DNA of 64,000 nucleotides. It comes from Kitasatospora kifunensis (GTDB taxonomy: Bacteria > Actinomycetota > Actinomycetes > Streptomycetales > Streptomycetaceae). The position numbers and the translations under genes are program-made. The stretch is from positions 1,426,001 through 1,490,000 of the forward strand of contig NZ_JACHJV010000001.1 in assembly GCF_014203855.1 (NCBI RefSeq), given 5' to 3'. Position 1 is the stretch's first letter. The number at the start of each line of letters is the position of its first letter. A model generated the notes under the pieces. It worked only from the letters and a program-made list of their open reading frames with translations, made no database searches and was not told the origin of the DNA. This document shows, piece after piece, positions 7,933 through 16,880 of this stretch.

Positions 7933-9525
7933 ATGGCCCCCCTGAGCCCTCAACAGCCCGCCGTTCCCGGCTGGCTCGCCGACGCCGTCCTGTACCAGAT
8001 CTACCCGCAGTCCTTCGCCGACTCGGGCGGTGACGGCATCGGCGACCTGCCGGGTGTCACCGCCCGTCTGGACCACCTGGCCGACCTCGGGGTGAGTGCC
8101 CTGTGGCTCAGCCCCTGCTTCAGCTCCGAGTTCGGCGACGCCGGTTACGACGTCGCCGACTACCTGACCGTCGCCCCGCGCTACGGCACCAACGAGGACC
8201 TCGCCGAGCTGGTCCGGGCGGCCGGCGAGCGCGGCATCCGGGTACTGCTCGACCTGGTGCCGGGCCACACCTCGCACCGCCACCCGTGGTTCCGGCACTC
8301 CGCCCAGGACTCCACGGACGACCGCTACATCTGGTCCGACAAGATCGCCGCCCCCGTGCACGAGTGGATTCCCAACCAGGGCCGGCGCGGCGGCTTCTAC
8401 CGGGCCAACTTCTATCCGATCCAGCCCGCCCTCAACTTCGGCTACGCCCGTCCCGATCCGGCCGAGCCCTGGCGCAGCCCGGTGGACGCGCCGGGCCCGC
8501 AGGCCAACCGGGCCGCGCTGCGCGAGATCATGGCGCACTGGTTCGCGCTCGGAGTGGCCGGATTCCGGGTGGACATGGCCGCCTCGCTGGTCAAGGACGA
8601 CCCCGGGCACCTGGAGACCGCCAAGCTCTGGGGCGAGCTGCGCGGCTGGCTGGACCGCGAATACCCCGACCGGGTACTGATCGCCGAGTGGGGCGACCCG
8701 GCCCGCTCGGTCCCCGCCGGGCTGCACGCGGACTTCTTCCTGCACTTCGCCGGCCGCGGGCTGCGCTCGCTGTGGGACAACGGCGCCGGCAGCCAGGGCA
8801 GCTGGGCGCACGGTGAGCCGTGCTACTTCGACCCGGAAGGCCGCGGCTCGATGGCCGAGTTCCTGACCGCCTGGCGGCAGGCCGAGACCGCGATCGACGG
8901 GCGCGGGCTGGTCGCGCTGCCCACCGCCAACCACGACTTCTCCCGGCTGGCCTGCGGCCCGCGCACCCGCGAGCAACTGGCCTGCGCCTTCGCCTTCCTG
9001 CTGACCTGGCCCGGCCTGCCGGTGATCTACTACGGCGACGAGATCGGCATGCGCTACGTGCCCGGCCTGCCCGAGAAGGAGGGCAGCCAGTTCGGCACCG
9101 AGGCCCGCCAGGGCTCGCGCACGCCGATGCAGTGGGACGACGGCCCGGGCGCCGGCTTCTCCAGCGCCGCGCCCGCCGACTTCTACCTGCCGCTGGATCC
9201 GGACCCGGGCCGACCGAGCGTGGCCGCCCAGTGCGGCGATCCGGCCTCACCGCTGAGCCACGTCAAACGGCTGATCCGGCTGCGCCGCGACCTGCCCGAG
9301 CTGGGCACTACCGGCACGGTCACCCCGCTCAGCGACGGCTACCCGTTCGCCTACCTGCGCGGAGAGCACCATCTGGTGGTGGTCAACCCGCGCCGCGCGT
9401 CGGCCGAGCTGACCCTTCCCCAACTGGCGGGGCGTCAGGCCGAGCCGCTGCTGGCGCACGGGGTGACGGCCGCGGGTGGAACGGTGCGGGCCCAGGGGTT
9501 CTCGTACGGGATCTTCCGACTCTGA
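7933..9525 (+). CDS. Alpha-glucosidase / glycoside hydrolase family 13
   Basis: A 530-residue cytoplasmic GH13 enzyme, probably oligo-1,6-glucosidase- or alpha-glucosidase-like. It begins with DAVLYQIYPQSFADSGGDG. The catalytic residues are the nucleophile Asp214 (FRVDMAAS), the acid/base Glu252 (IAEWGD) and Asp335 (TANHDF). Conserved region I is DLVPGH instead of the usual D-x-V-x-N-H. GGAGGAG lies just upstream of the ATG. It cleaves alpha-linked glucosides; the exact linkage is not evident. It stands alone, with no sugar ABC transporter or LacI regulator beside it. Confidence 0.92.
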   Translation: MAPLSPQQPAVPGWLADAVLYQIYPQSFADSGGDGIGDLPGVTARLDHLADLGVSALWLSPCFSSEFGDAGYDVADYLTVAPRYGTNEDLAELVRAAGERGIRVLLDLVPGHTSHRHPWFRHSAQDSTDDRYIWSDKIAAPVHEWIPNQGRRGGFYRANFYPIQPALNFGYARPDPAEPWRSPVDAPGPQANRAALREIMAHWFALGVAGFRVDMAASLVKDDPGHLETAKLWGELRGWLDREYPDRVLIAEWGDPARSVPAGLHADFFLHFAGRGLRSLWDNGAGSQGSWAHGEPCYFDPEGRGSMAEFLTAWRQAETAIDGRGLVALPTANHDFSRLACGPRTREQLACAFAFLLTWPGLPVIYYGDEIGMRYVPGLPEKEGSQFGTEARQGSRTPMQWDDGPGAGFSSAAPADFYLPLDPDPGRPSVAAQCGDPASPLSHVKRLIRLRRDLPELGTTGTVTPLSDGYPFAYLRGEHHLVVVNPRRASAELTLPQLAGRQAEPLLAHGVTAAGGTVRAQGFSYGIFRL

Positions 9526-9611
9526 CAGAGCCTCAACACCCGGCCACCTCTTGGCCGAACCATTCGGCTGCCGAGTCGCAGGTCGATTCGTCCCTCTTTA
9601 AGCTGGTCCGT

Positions 9612-10505
9612 GTGAGCGTGAACCGGCGCAGCATCCTGCGGACCACCGCCCAACTGGCCACTCTGACCGCGGCCGGCGGCCTGCTCACGGGGTGCGGCCA
9701 GGAGGCCGCCACCGGGGGCGGGGCCGCCGGTTCCGCCCCGGACCACCCGCCGCACCCAAGCGCCGCATCCAGCGCCGGGAAGGTGCTGACGCCGAACCGG
9801 ATCCCGGCCGCGACGCCCAGCGCCGCAGCTGAGAGCGACTCGCCCTCCCCCGAGGCCGCCTCCGCCTCGCCGGACCAGGCGCAGCTGCCACCGCTGGCCG
9901 CGAACACCCCGGACGAGGTGCTCAACGGGCCGCGCGACCGCCCGCAGGTCGCGCTGACCTTCCACGGTCAGGGCGATCCCGAACTGGCCACCGCCCTGCT
10001 GACGGCGGCCGAGCAGCACGGCGCGAAGGTCACCGTGCTGGTGGTCGGCAGCTGGCTGGACGAGCAGCCGCAGATGGCCAGACGCATCCTGGACGGCGGC
10101 CACGAGCTGGGCAACCACACCCTCAACCACCTGGACATCTGCTCGCTCTCGGCGGATCAGGCCTACGCCGAGATCGCCGGTTGCGCGGACCGGATCGAGG
10201 CGCTGACCGGCTCGATCGGACGGTGGTTCCGCCCCTCGGCCGCACAGTTCGCCACCGCCCGGGTGAAGAAACAGGCCCTCAAGGTCGGCTACGAGCACTG
10301 CCTCTCCTACGACCTGGACCCGCGCGACTACGCCGACCCGGGCGCGGAGGTGATCCAGCGCCGGATGCTCGGCTCGATCAAACCCGGCTCGATCGTCGCG
10401 CTGCACATGGGCCACCAGGGCACGGTGGACGCGCTGCCGGCCGTACTGGAGGCGCTCCAGCAGCGCGGCCTGAGCGCGGTGACGGCCAGTCAACTCTGTT
10501 CCTGA
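9612..10505 (+). CDS. Lipoprotein polysaccharide deacetylase (NodB homology)
   Basis: A 297-residue exported protein. The N-terminus has twin arginines (NRRSILRT) and a lipobox LLTGC near residue 33, so it is likely a Tat-exported lipoprotein. A Pro/Ala/Ser spacer follows, then the NodB domain: QVALTFHGQGD (motif 1, with FHGQGD replacing the usual TFDDGP), GHELGNHTLNHLD (the metal-binding H-x3-H motif) and a late IVALHMGH. The usual first Asp pair of motif 1 is altered, so activity is uncertain. The GTG at 9612 is chosen; a GTG at 9618 is an alternative. Confidence 0.85.
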   Translation: MSVNRRSILRTTAQLATLTAAGGLLTGCGQEAATGGGAAGSAPDHPPHPSAASSAGKVLTPNRIPAATPSAAAESDSPSPEAASASPDQAQLPPLAANTPDEVLNGPRDRPQVALTFHGQGDPELATALLTAAEQHGAKVTVLVVGSWLDEQPQMARRILDGGHELGNHTLNHLDICSLSADQAYAEIAGCADRIEALTGSIGRWFRPSAAQFATARVKKQALKVGYEHCLSYDLDPRDYADPGAEVIQRRMLGSIKPGSIVALHMGHQGTVDALPAVLEALQQRGLSAVTASQLCS

Positions 10506-10677
10506 GTCTCCTGAGTCGCGCTTGACGCGTTCCTCGACCTGATCCGAACCTCTCTCCAACAAAGTTGATCAAACGTCAGCAAGCTGCTGTCACAGGCTGA
10601 TTGTAAACAATCGACGGCACACCAACCACTGCGGTAGGTTCCCCGGGCACTTGGTCACGACTGCCGAGAGGACCCCC

Positions 10678-12096
10678 GTGGACAACACCAGCACGCCCAG
10701 CACGCCGCAGACCACCGCCACCGCCCCACCGAATCCGATCACCCCCACCGGTGCGGGAGTTGTCGTCGCGATAGCCTGCCTGGGCTTCTTCATCACCACC
10801 TTGGACACCACCGTGGTCAACGTGGCCCTGCCGGCCATCGGCCACCAGTGGAACAACCAGGTCTCCGGGCTGCAGTGGGTGGTCGACGCCTACACCCTGG
10901 TCTTCGCCGCGCTGCTGCTCTCGGCAGGCTCGGTGGCCGACCGGATCGGCGCCTCCCGGGCGTTCGGCACCGGGCTCGCGCTGTTCACCGTGCTCTCCGC
11001 GGTCTGCGGTTTCGCGCCCAACCTCGGCGCGCTGATCGGCGCACGGGCGGTGCAGGGTGCGGCCGCCGCGATCATGCTCCCCGCCTCGCTCTCGCTGGTC
11101 CGCCAGGCCTACACCGATGCCAAGGGCCGGGCCCGGGGCATCGCGCTCTGGACAGCCGGCGGCGGCGTGGCCATCGCGGCCGGGCCGGTCGTCGGCGGCG
11201 CGCTGACCAGCGGTCTCGGCTGGCGCTGGATCTTCTTCATCAACCTGCCGTTCGGCCTGGCGGCGCTGCTCGGCCTGCTCAAGGCGCCGCGCTCGCGCCG
11301 GGGCCACTCCCCCGTCGACCTCGGCGGGCAGCTCACCATCGTGGTGGCGCTGGCCGCACTCGTCTTCGCGGTGATCAACGGCGGTGCGCACGGCTACAGT
11401 TCGCTCGGCACGCTGCTCGCACTGGCCGCCTTCGTGGTCTTCGCGGCGGCGTTCGTCACCATCGAGAACCGGCAGGCGAGCCCTGCGGTGCCGCTCTCGC
11501 TCTTCCGCGACCGCTCGGTGGCCGTCTGCACCAGCACCGGCTTCGTGCTCAACTTCGGCTTCTACGGCCTCATCTTCACCCTGACCCTCTACTTCCAGCA
11601 GCTGCGCGGCGCCTCCCCGCTCACCGCCGGCCTGATGTTCGTGCCGATGACCGCTTTCACCACGGTGGTCAACCTCGGCGCCGGGCGGCTGATCAGCCGC
11701 CACGGCCCGCGGCTGCCGCTGATCACCGGCATCCTGATCCAGGCAGTTGACCTGCTCGCCCTGCTGACCGTCGGCCAACACACTTCAACACCAGTCGTGT
11801 TGGCGCTGCTGGTGCCACTCGGCATCGGCGGCGGGCTCGCCGTGCCGCCGCTGACCAGCGCGATGCTGGAGGCAGTGGACGCCGAGCGGGCGGGTCTGGC
11901 CTCCGGCATCCTCAACTCGGCCCGGCAGATCGGCGGCGCGATCGGGGTGGCCGTCTTCGGCGCGCTGGCGGCCGGCGGCTCGGGCTTCATCGCGGGCATG
12001 CACACCTCGTTGCTGGTGGCCGGCCTCGCCCTGCTGCTGGCCGCCGCGGCCGTACTGGCACTGCTGCCCCGCCACCCGCAGACCGCCGCGAGCTGA
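10678..12096 (+). CDS. MFS drug-resistance transporter, DHA2 (14-TM) family
   Basis: A proton-coupled exporter of about 472 residues with 14 predicted membrane helices. Motif A is GSVADRIGASRAFG, motif C is GPVVGGAL, and LDTTVVNVALPAI is the DHA2 hallmark in helix 1. GTG 10678 is chosen because GAGAGGA precedes it by five bases. The 170-bp upstream region is locally AT-richer (TGATTGTAAACAATCG) and contains a short GATTGTAAACAATC palindrome that may be a regulator site. No TetR or MarR gene is adjacent. The substrate is unknown. Confidence 0.94.
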   Translation: MDNTSTPSTPQTTATAPPNPITPTGAGVVVAIACLGFFITTLDTTVVNVALPAIGHQWNNQVSGLQWVVDAYTLVFAALLLSAGSVADRIGASRAFGTGLALFTVLSAVCGFAPNLGALIGARAVQGAAAAIMLPASLSLVRQAYTDAKGRARGIALWTAGGGVAIAAGPVVGGALTSGLGWRWIFFINLPFGLAALLGLLKAPRSRRGHSPVDLGGQLTIVVALAALVFAVINGGAHGYSSLGTLLALAAFVVFAAAFVTIENRQASPAVPLSLFRDRSVAVCTSTGFVLNFGFYGLIFTLTLYFQQLRGASPLTAGLMFVPMTAFTTVVNLGAGRLISRHGPRLPLITGILIQAVDLLALLTVGQHTSTPVVLALLVPLGIGGGLAVPPLTSAMLEAVDAERAGLASGILNSARQIGGAIGVAVFGALAAGGSGFIAGMHTSLLVAGLALLLAAAAVLALLPRHPQTAAS

Positions 12097-12137
12097 CCCG
12101 ACCCACGTCGTCCGGCCCACGTCATACGGCCCAGCGC

Positions 12138-12956
12138 TCAGACCAGCGGATCGCCCGGCCCGTACGGACGCAGCCGCAGGGTCCGGGCGTCCGCCGCCCG
12201 GATCTCGGCGGCCTGCGCCACCAGCTGCTCCAGGTTGTCCCGCCCGGCGTGCAGGAAGCGCCCGTGCAGGGCGTCGAACCGCCCGCGCGCGGTGTCGACC
12301 GCGATCGCGGCCACGTAGGGCAGGCTGCTCCACTCCTTCATCCCGGCGAACCGCGGCATCCCCGCCGTCATGTCGGTGGGCGAGGGCCCAGGGCTGATGT
12401 CCAGCACCACCACGCCGTGGGCGAGGAGCGAGTCGGCGATGTTGCCGGAGAGCTGGAGCAAGGCGCCCTTGGAGGTGGCGTAGGCGGTGTAGCCCCCGTC
12501 GGGGCGCACCGCCAGGGTGGAGTTGAGGTTCAGCACCCGGCCGCGCCGACGCGCCACCATGCCGGGCAGCACGCAGTGCAGCAGGTTGGCCGGGCCGCGC
12601 AGGTTGACCTCCACCACCTGCCACCACTGCCCGAGGTCCGCCTCCCAGAACGGCACCTCGGCCTGGTCGATCTGCCCGGCGTTGTTGACCAGCAGATCGA
12701 CCGGGCCCAGGTCCCGCTCGACGCTGCGCACCGCCTCGCGCACCGCGCCGGGGCGCGCCACGTCCGCGGCCACCGCCACACCCTTGGCGCCGATCCGCAC
12801 GCAGGCCTTGAGCGTGTCGGTGAGCGTCTCCCTGGTGCGGCCGAGCAGCCCCACCGCCATCCCCTCGGCGGCCAGGCCGAGCGCGATCTCCCGACCGATC
12901 CCCCGCCCCGCGCCGGTGACCAACGCCACCTGTCCCGCCAGCGAACCGCCGCCCAT
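12138..12956 (-). CDS. Short-chain dehydrogenase/reductase (SDR)
   Basis: A 272-residue NAD(P)-dependent oxidoreductase. The Rossmann motif is TGAGRGIG near residue 15, NNAG follows near residue 95, and the catalytic triad is Ser (NLNSTLAV), Tyr-x3-Lys (YATSK) and Asn. The ATG at 12956 is preceded by GGAGGGAG. It is convergent with the MFS gene and divergent from the 3-hydroxyacyl-CoA dehydrogenase gene, with a 245-bp shared promoter region. The substrate is unknown. Confidence 0.92.
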   Translation of the reverse strand: MGGGSLAGQVALVTGAGRGIGREIALGLAAEGMAVGLLGRTRETLTDTLKACVRIGAKGVAVAADVARPGAVREAVRSVERDLGPVDLLVNNAGQIDQAEVPFWEADLGQWWQVVEVNLRGPANLLHCVLPGMVARRRGRVLNLNSTLAVRPDGGYTAYATSKGALLQLSGNIADSLLAHGVVVLDISPGPSPTDMTAGMPRFAGMKEWSSLPYVAAIAVDTARGRFDALHGRFLHAGRDNLEQLVAQAAEIRAADARTLRLRPYGPGDPLV

Positions 12957-13200
12957 CGAAGCTCCCTCCACCCCGTACCCGCCGGGTACCCGCTGATGAC
13001 CCACGGCCCCGTCCTGTCGGACAGCATGGTGGCTGCGCCTGCCCGCACCGGTTCGACCACACGGCGAGAGTGCGCCGCTCACGCGGACGGCGTAACCGGT
13101 GATCGGCAGGGTCCCCGGCCCATTAGCTACCGACAAGTAGTACGGTCGAGCGGTACGGGCGGCGACCCCGCCCTGTTGGGAACCCGGAAAGGCAAGTTGA

Positions 13201-14070
13201 GTGAGCGACATCGCGCGCGTCGGAGTGGTCGGCTGCGGTCTCATGGGATCGGGCATCGCCGAGGTCTTCGCCCGGGCCGGGCTGGACGTCCTGGTCTCGG
13301 AGGCCACCGGCGAGGCCCTGGAGTTCGGCCGCACCCGGCTGACCAACTCGCTGGAGACCGCCGTCAAGCGCGGCAAGCTCACCGAGGAACAGCGCGACCA
13401 GGCCCTGTCCCGGTTGAACTTCACCACCGACCTGGCCGACTTCGCGGACCGCGACCTGGTGGTCGAGGCGGTCGCCGAGCGCGAGGACATCAAGATCCAG
13501 ATCTTCCAGACGCTCGACCAGGTGGTGCGTCGGCGCGACGCGATCCTCGCCTCCAACACCTCCTCGATCCCGATCGTCAAGCTGGCCGCCGCCACCTCCC
13601 GGCCCGAGCAGGTGATCGGCCTGCACTTCTTCAACCCGGCCCCCGTGCAGCGCCTGGTCGAGGTGATCCCCACCCTGACCACCTCCGCCGAGACCACCAC
13701 CCGGGTCGAGACCTTCGCCGTCCAGGTCCTGGACAAGGAGCCGATCCGCGCCCGCGACCGGGCCGGCTTCGTGGTCAACGCCCTCCTCGTGCCCTACCTG
13801 CTCTCCGCGGTGCGGATGTTCGAGTCCGGCGTGGCCACCGCCTCCGACATCGACAAGGGCATGGAGGCCGGCTGTGCCCACCCGATGGGCCCGCTGCGCC
13901 TGTGCGACCTGATCGGCCTGGACACCATCGCCTCGATCGCCGACTCGATGTACGCCGAGTACAAGGAGCCCCTGTACGCGGCCCCGCCGCTGCTCTCCCG
14001 GATGGTCGACGCGGGCCTGCTCGGCCGCAAGTCCGGCCGCGGCTTCTACGACTACTCCGCCACCGCCTGA
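13201..14070 (+). CDS. 3-hydroxybutyryl-CoA dehydrogenase
   Basis: A 289-residue NAD-dependent enzyme interconverting 3-hydroxyacyl-CoA and 3-oxoacyl-CoA. The Rossmann motif GCGLMGSGIAEV is at the N-terminus. ASNTSS and the catalytic HFFNPAP follow, and the C-terminal helical domain has the CAHPMGPLRLCDLIGLD signature and the KSGRGFYDY tail. GTG start with GGAAAGG upstream. It is the last chromosomal gene before the mobile element. Confidence 0.95.
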   Translation: MSDIARVGVVGCGLMGSGIAEVFARAGLDVLVSEATGEALEFGRTRLTNSLETAVKRGKLTEEQRDQALSRLNFTTDLADFADRDLVVEAVAEREDIKIQIFQTLDQVVRRRDAILASNTSSIPIVKLAAATSRPEQVIGLHFFNPAPVQRLVEVIPTLTTSAETTTRVETFAVQVLDKEPIRARDRAGFVVNALLVPYLLSAVRMFESGVATASDIDKGMEAGCAHPMGPLRLCDLIGLDTIASIADSMYAEYKEPLYAAPPLLSRMVDAGLLGRKSGRGFYDYSATA

Positions 14071-14118
14071 GCTGGGAAAACATCCTTCCGGGCCCCTGAG
14101 GAAGCCAAGCAACAAGAA

Positions 14119-14152
14119 GGCCCGGTCTGAACCAATTGGTTCAGACCGGGCC
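14119..14152. terminator. Terminator hairpin after the dehydrogenase gene
   Basis: A 34-nt perfect palindrome with 17-bp arms, centred at ACCAA|TTGGT. It lies 49 bp after the dehydrogenase stop and 84 bp before the end of the integrase gene, so it probably ends transcription from both sides. Confidence 0.8.
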
Positions 14153-14235
14153 CCTGCTCATCACCCTCCGAACGACTCTATAGAGCGTACGTAGAGATCC
14201 ATTTCAAATCGAGAGTCCCCGGCGGCCGACCGTCC
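14153..14235. other. Probable chromosome-element junction (attL) region
   Basis: This short AT-richer stretch (CTCTATAGAGCGTACGTAGAG) separates the last chromosomal gene and its terminator from the integrase gene. Tyrosine integrase genes normally lie beside their attachment site, so attL is expected here. No tRNA gene or tRNA 3' end is recognisable. The core cannot be fixed without the other end of the element. Confidence 0.45.
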
Positions 14236-15462
14236 TCAAGCCGCAAGCCAGGCGTCCACCGCCGTACGGCCGCGCTGCCCCTGATCCGGCATGAAGTGCG
14301 CGTAGGTCTTGAATGTGACGTCCGGTGAGGCGTGGCCCATCCAGTGTGACAGAGAAACGGGGTCCTCGCGATAGCCGAGCTGAACGCTGGCGTAAGTGTG
14401 GCGGCACCGGTGGAACATCAGCTCGCGCGACGGCTCCCAGCCTTCCACGTCGTCGCGGGGCTTGATGAGGCCGATCGAGACCAGTGCGCGCTTCCAGATG
14501 AGCTCGTTGAACCCGGTATTGCCCGACGAGTGGATCGGGTTCCCGAACGCGCTGGTCAGCAGAAGCGAGACCGTGGCGGTAGCACGCTCGCCGTTTCCTG
14601 GCCCTCTCCAGGGCAGCGTGCGCAGCGTCGGCGGGTGTACGTCGATGTGCGCCCGTAGCGCCTTCAGCAGGCCCGGCGACAGGGGAATGTCTCGCTCCTT
14701 GTTGCCCTTTGGGAGCTTCAGGTACGGCTTACTCGGGTCCCATTGGAGCTGGCGGCGGATGTGCAGAAAGCCGGCTTCCTCGTCGATGTCGTCGGGACTG
14801 AAGGCGAAGGCCTCGCCCTGGCGTAGCCCGGCCATGACGCCGAGGTCCACTGCGGCCTGGTAGCGGTCGGGCAAGGCGGCTCGGAGGCCTCGGACCTGAT
14901 CGGCCGTCCACGCCCGCGCTTTGGTGTCGCCGGCGCCGTTCGGGCGTTCGTCGGACATTTCCGTGCACGGGTTCTTGACGATCCGCTTGCCGACCGCGGT
15001 CTTGAGGATCGTCGTCAGGTGAATCCAGATGACCTCGATGGTGGACTCGGCGAGCTTCTTGTCGCGCAGCGTGGCGAGCCATGCCCGCAGGTGCTCGGAG
15101 TCGATGAGGGCGAGGGGGAGGTGCCCGAGGTGTGGCAGGATGTGGTTCCAGATCTTGGACTTCATGGATTGTCCGGTGGTCATCGGATCGCGTCGGGCTG
15201 GCCACCAGATCGTTTCGATGTACATGCGCAGGGTGATCTGGCCGAGCCTGGGGTCGATGTAGTCACCGCGCCGGCTGTCGGTCTGGGCGCTGGCGAGCCA
15301 GGTCTTGGCGTCGGCGAGTGCGGCGAAGGACTCGTCTTTGACTCCTGGGATGCCACAGACGCGGTACCGCAGACCCTTGCCGTACTGCTCTTTGCGCCAC
15401 TTCTTGCCGGTCTCGGGGTCGACGCGCTTGCTCATCCAGCGGTCTTCGATGTAGCCGGGCAT
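14236..15462 (-). CDS. int: Tyrosine recombinase (phage-type integrase)
   Basis: A 408-residue site-specific recombinase that integrates and, with a directionality factor, excises the element. It has an N-terminal arm-binding region (MPGYIEDRWMSKRVDPETGK), a SAM-like core-binding domain around residues 75-160, and a catalytic domain with Arg214 (AGLRQGEA), Lys252, His351-x-x-Arg354 (HRCRH), His377 (MGHAS) and the nucleophile Tyr387 (KTYAHF). All catalytic residues are present. The gene ends 84 bp from the chromosomal terminator, the usual position for an integrase next to its att site. Confidence 0.96.
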   Translation of the reverse strand: MPGYIEDRWMSKRVDPETGKKWRKEQYGKGLRYRVCGIPGVKDESFAALADAKTWLASAQTDSRRGDYIDPRLGQITLRMYIETIWWPARRDPMTTGQSMKSKIWNHILPHLGHLPLALIDSEHLRAWLATLRDKKLAESTIEVIWIHLTTILKTAVGKRIVKNPCTEMSDERPNGAGDTKARAWTADQVRGLRAALPDRYQAAVDLGVMAGLRQGEAFAFSPDDIDEEAGFLHIRRQLQWDPSKPYLKLPKGNKERDIPLSPGLLKALRAHIDVHPPTLRTLPWRGPGNGERATATVSLLLTSAFGNPIHSSGNTGFNELIWKRALVSIGLIKPRDDVEGWEPSRELMFHRCRHTYASVQLGYREDPVSLSHWMGHASPDVTFKTYAHFMPDQGQRGRTAVDAWLAA

Positions 15463-15504
15463 GCGGCCTCCTGGCGGTCGTCTGGTTCGGGAGGCCGGTG
15501 GGCG

Positions 15505-15789
15505 TCAGGCGCTGTCGGCCACCCGGATATCGTGCACGACCCGGATTGGCCGGGTGGCGGATCTGACCGCTTTCGCCTCGTAGTTGACGCTGACAACTTC
15601 GCCGTGCCACTCCTGGAACCAGTGGCCTCCGGCGAGGACTGCGGCCACGCCCTCGTTGAGAGCGTCGATGATCTCCTGCGGCTCGAGGTAGCTTGCGATC
15701 TTGAAGATCACGTGGCCCCTCTCCTCGGTGATGTCGATGTCACGGTCGGAGGGGAGGTCATCCGCAAGTTCGAACTCAACGCTGATCAC
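15505..15789 (-). CDS. Hypothetical protein between repressor and integrase
   Basis: A 94-residue acidic protein (ISVEFELADDLPSDRDID, then EPQEIIDALNEGVAAVLAG). The GTG at 15789 is preceded by CAGGAG at a good distance, and upstream in-frame ATGs lack ribosome sites. It reads in the same direction as the integrase and lies 42 bp upstream of it, so they may be co-transcribed. I recognise no domain. Confidence 0.65.
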   Translation of the reverse strand: MISVEFELADDLPSDRDIDITEERGHVIFKIASYLEPQEIIDALNEGVAAVLAGGHWFQEWHGEVVSVNYEAKAVRSATRPIRVVHDIRVADSA

Positions 15790-15931
15790 GTGGTGCTCCT
15801 GACGCTCTGTGCGCTGGCAGGGCATCACAGCGCCGAGTGTGTACGGAATGAGGACGCTAGCGATGAGGCGGCCAAGCTGCAAGAACTTGAGTGAAAGCTG
15901 AACAGATTCACAGGGCCCCGCCCACGCGGCG

Positions 15932-16363
15932 TCAGCTTGCCGCTGGCTCGTCCGCATCGGCCTGGACGGCTGCGTCGATCATGGCGCGTAGGCGGCGGCG
16001 TTCGCGGGGCGCCATGGCCGCAGCACGCACGATGATGTGCCGCATGTCGTCGTCGTAGCCAGACAGTTCGAACGATTCCCATTCGAGCCACTGCGACGCT
16101 GCGGCCTCTTTGATTAGCCGGATCGGCTTGCCGAGGGCGCGGGCGACGGCTTCGAGTTCCGCAGGCTTGGGTGCGCTCAGGACGAGGCCTTGAGCCAGCT
16201 TCTGGAACCAGGGCTTGGACATGCCCCGCTCACCGCCCGACCCTACGGATTTGCGTTGCATGTCCATGTAGGACATGCCAGCCCTATTGGCCTCTAGGAC
16301 CATGGTCGAGAGCCGTCCTGGGCGGCGGGCCGCGGCGGTCTCACTCGGCTCGTTCCTGGTCAC
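15932..16363 (-). CDS. Putative DNA-binding repressor-like protein
   Basis: A 143-residue basic protein with a helix-turn-helix-like segment (GMSKPWFQKLAQGLVLSAPKPAELEAVARALG), where recognition-helix and XRE-like ALGKPI features are visible, and a helical C-terminus rich in Arg. Its position, divergent from a small HTH gene with an operator-rich 200-bp gap and ahead of the integrase, is that of an immunity or maintenance repressor. That role is inference. Confidence 0.65.
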   Translation of the reverse strand: MTRNEPSETAAARRPGRLSTMVLEANRAGMSYMDMQRKSVGSGGERGMSKPWFQKLAQGLVLSAPKPAELEAVARALGKPIRLIKEAAASQWLEWESFELSGYDDDMRHIIVRAAAMAPRERRRLRAMIDAAVQADADEPAAS

Positions 16364-16407
16364 GACTACCCCATCCGTATAGGTTCTGCGCGTCCGATGG
16401 GGTCGGA

Positions 16408-16449
16408 TCGTCGCAGTTCAGAGACGCTGCATCGTCGCAGCCTAGAGAC
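16408..16449. promoter_or_regulatory. Pair of direct repeats, candidate operator
   Basis: ATCGTCGCAGTTCAGAGAC at 16408-16426 and ATCGTCGCAGCCTAGAGAC at 16431-16449 match at 16 of 19 positions and are offset by 23 bp, about two helix turns. They lie between the divergent repressor-like and HTH genes. Confidence 0.6.
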
Positions 16450-16522
16450 ATCTCGGATATACATCCATTGTCATGGCGCTCGCAGACCAGTCAAGAGCGC
16501 CGATTCAGCCGTCCTAATCTAT

Positions 16523-16535
16523 AGACGGACCGTCT
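16523..16535. promoter_or_regulatory. Palindromic operator candidate, copy 1
   Basis: AGACGGACCGTCT is a perfect 6-bp inverted repeat around one central base, 28 bp upstream of the small HTH gene. A near-identical site (16815-16827) lies just before the excisionase-like gene. Confidence 0.6.
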
Positions 16536-16563
16536 CTGGCTATGCCAAGCTATACCCAGAACG

Positions 16564-16854
16564 GTGACGGAACGTCCCACTCTGGAGATGACCTTGCCAT
16601 CACGATCCAGACTGCACTCCCCAGACACCCTCCGCTGGATCATGGACCACCCGGGCGGCGGGACGCCCTTCACTGTCAGAGCCCTCGCCGAGGCCGCCCG
16701 CTGCCAGCCCGCCACCATAGGGCACCTGCTGGCCGGCCGATACCGCCGCACCGAGACCGCAACCGCAATTCGAATCGCCGAGACCCTGGGCTGCAGCTTG
16801 GCCACCCTTTTTATGGACGGCCCGTCTACGGATCCCGACGATGCGTCCATATGA
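16564..16854 (+). CDS. Small XRE-type HTH regulator
   Basis: A 96-residue DNA-binding protein: VRALAEAARCQPATIGHLLAG is a classical helix-turn-helix and IRIAETLGCSLATLF is the third-helix region of XRE proteins. GTG 16564 is taken; an ATG at 16588 with an adjacent GGAG is possible. It is the first gene of the rightward train and diverges from the repressor-like gene. Palindromes AGACGG-A-CCGTCT before it and GGACGG-C-CCGTCT at its end suggest it controls itself and the next gene. Confidence 0.8.
   Translation: MTERPTLEMTLPSRSRLHSPDTLRWIMDHPGGGTPFTVRALAEAARCQPATIGHLLAGRYRRTETATAIRIAETLGCSLATLFMDGPSTDPDDASI
16815..16827. promoter_or_regulatory. Palindromic operator candidate, copy 2
   Basis: GGACGGCCCGTCT overlaps the 3' end of the HTH gene and precedes the excisionase-like start by 54 bp. 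It differs from copy 1 at two positions and keeps the inverted GACGG/CCGTC core. Confidence 0.5.
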
Positions 16855-16880
16855 CTAGACCACTCGAAGGAGTGAAGAGC

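Noticed and set aside
8820..10505. Long rightward frame spanning the glucosidase 3' half and the deacetylase gene
   Set aside because: The first 260 codons are an out-of-frame reading of the glucosidase; only the part from 9612 has a lipoprotein signal and NodB motifs.
12138..13778. Extended leftward frame upstream of the SDR start
   Set aside because: Codons beyond 12956 overlap the divergent promoter region and the dehydrogenase gene; the SDR family begins at MGGGSLAGQ with a clear ribosome site.
14100..14240. tRNA gene at the integration junction
   Set aside because: No cloverleaf, T-loop GGTTCGA sequence or CCA end could be found; the palindrome there is a terminator.
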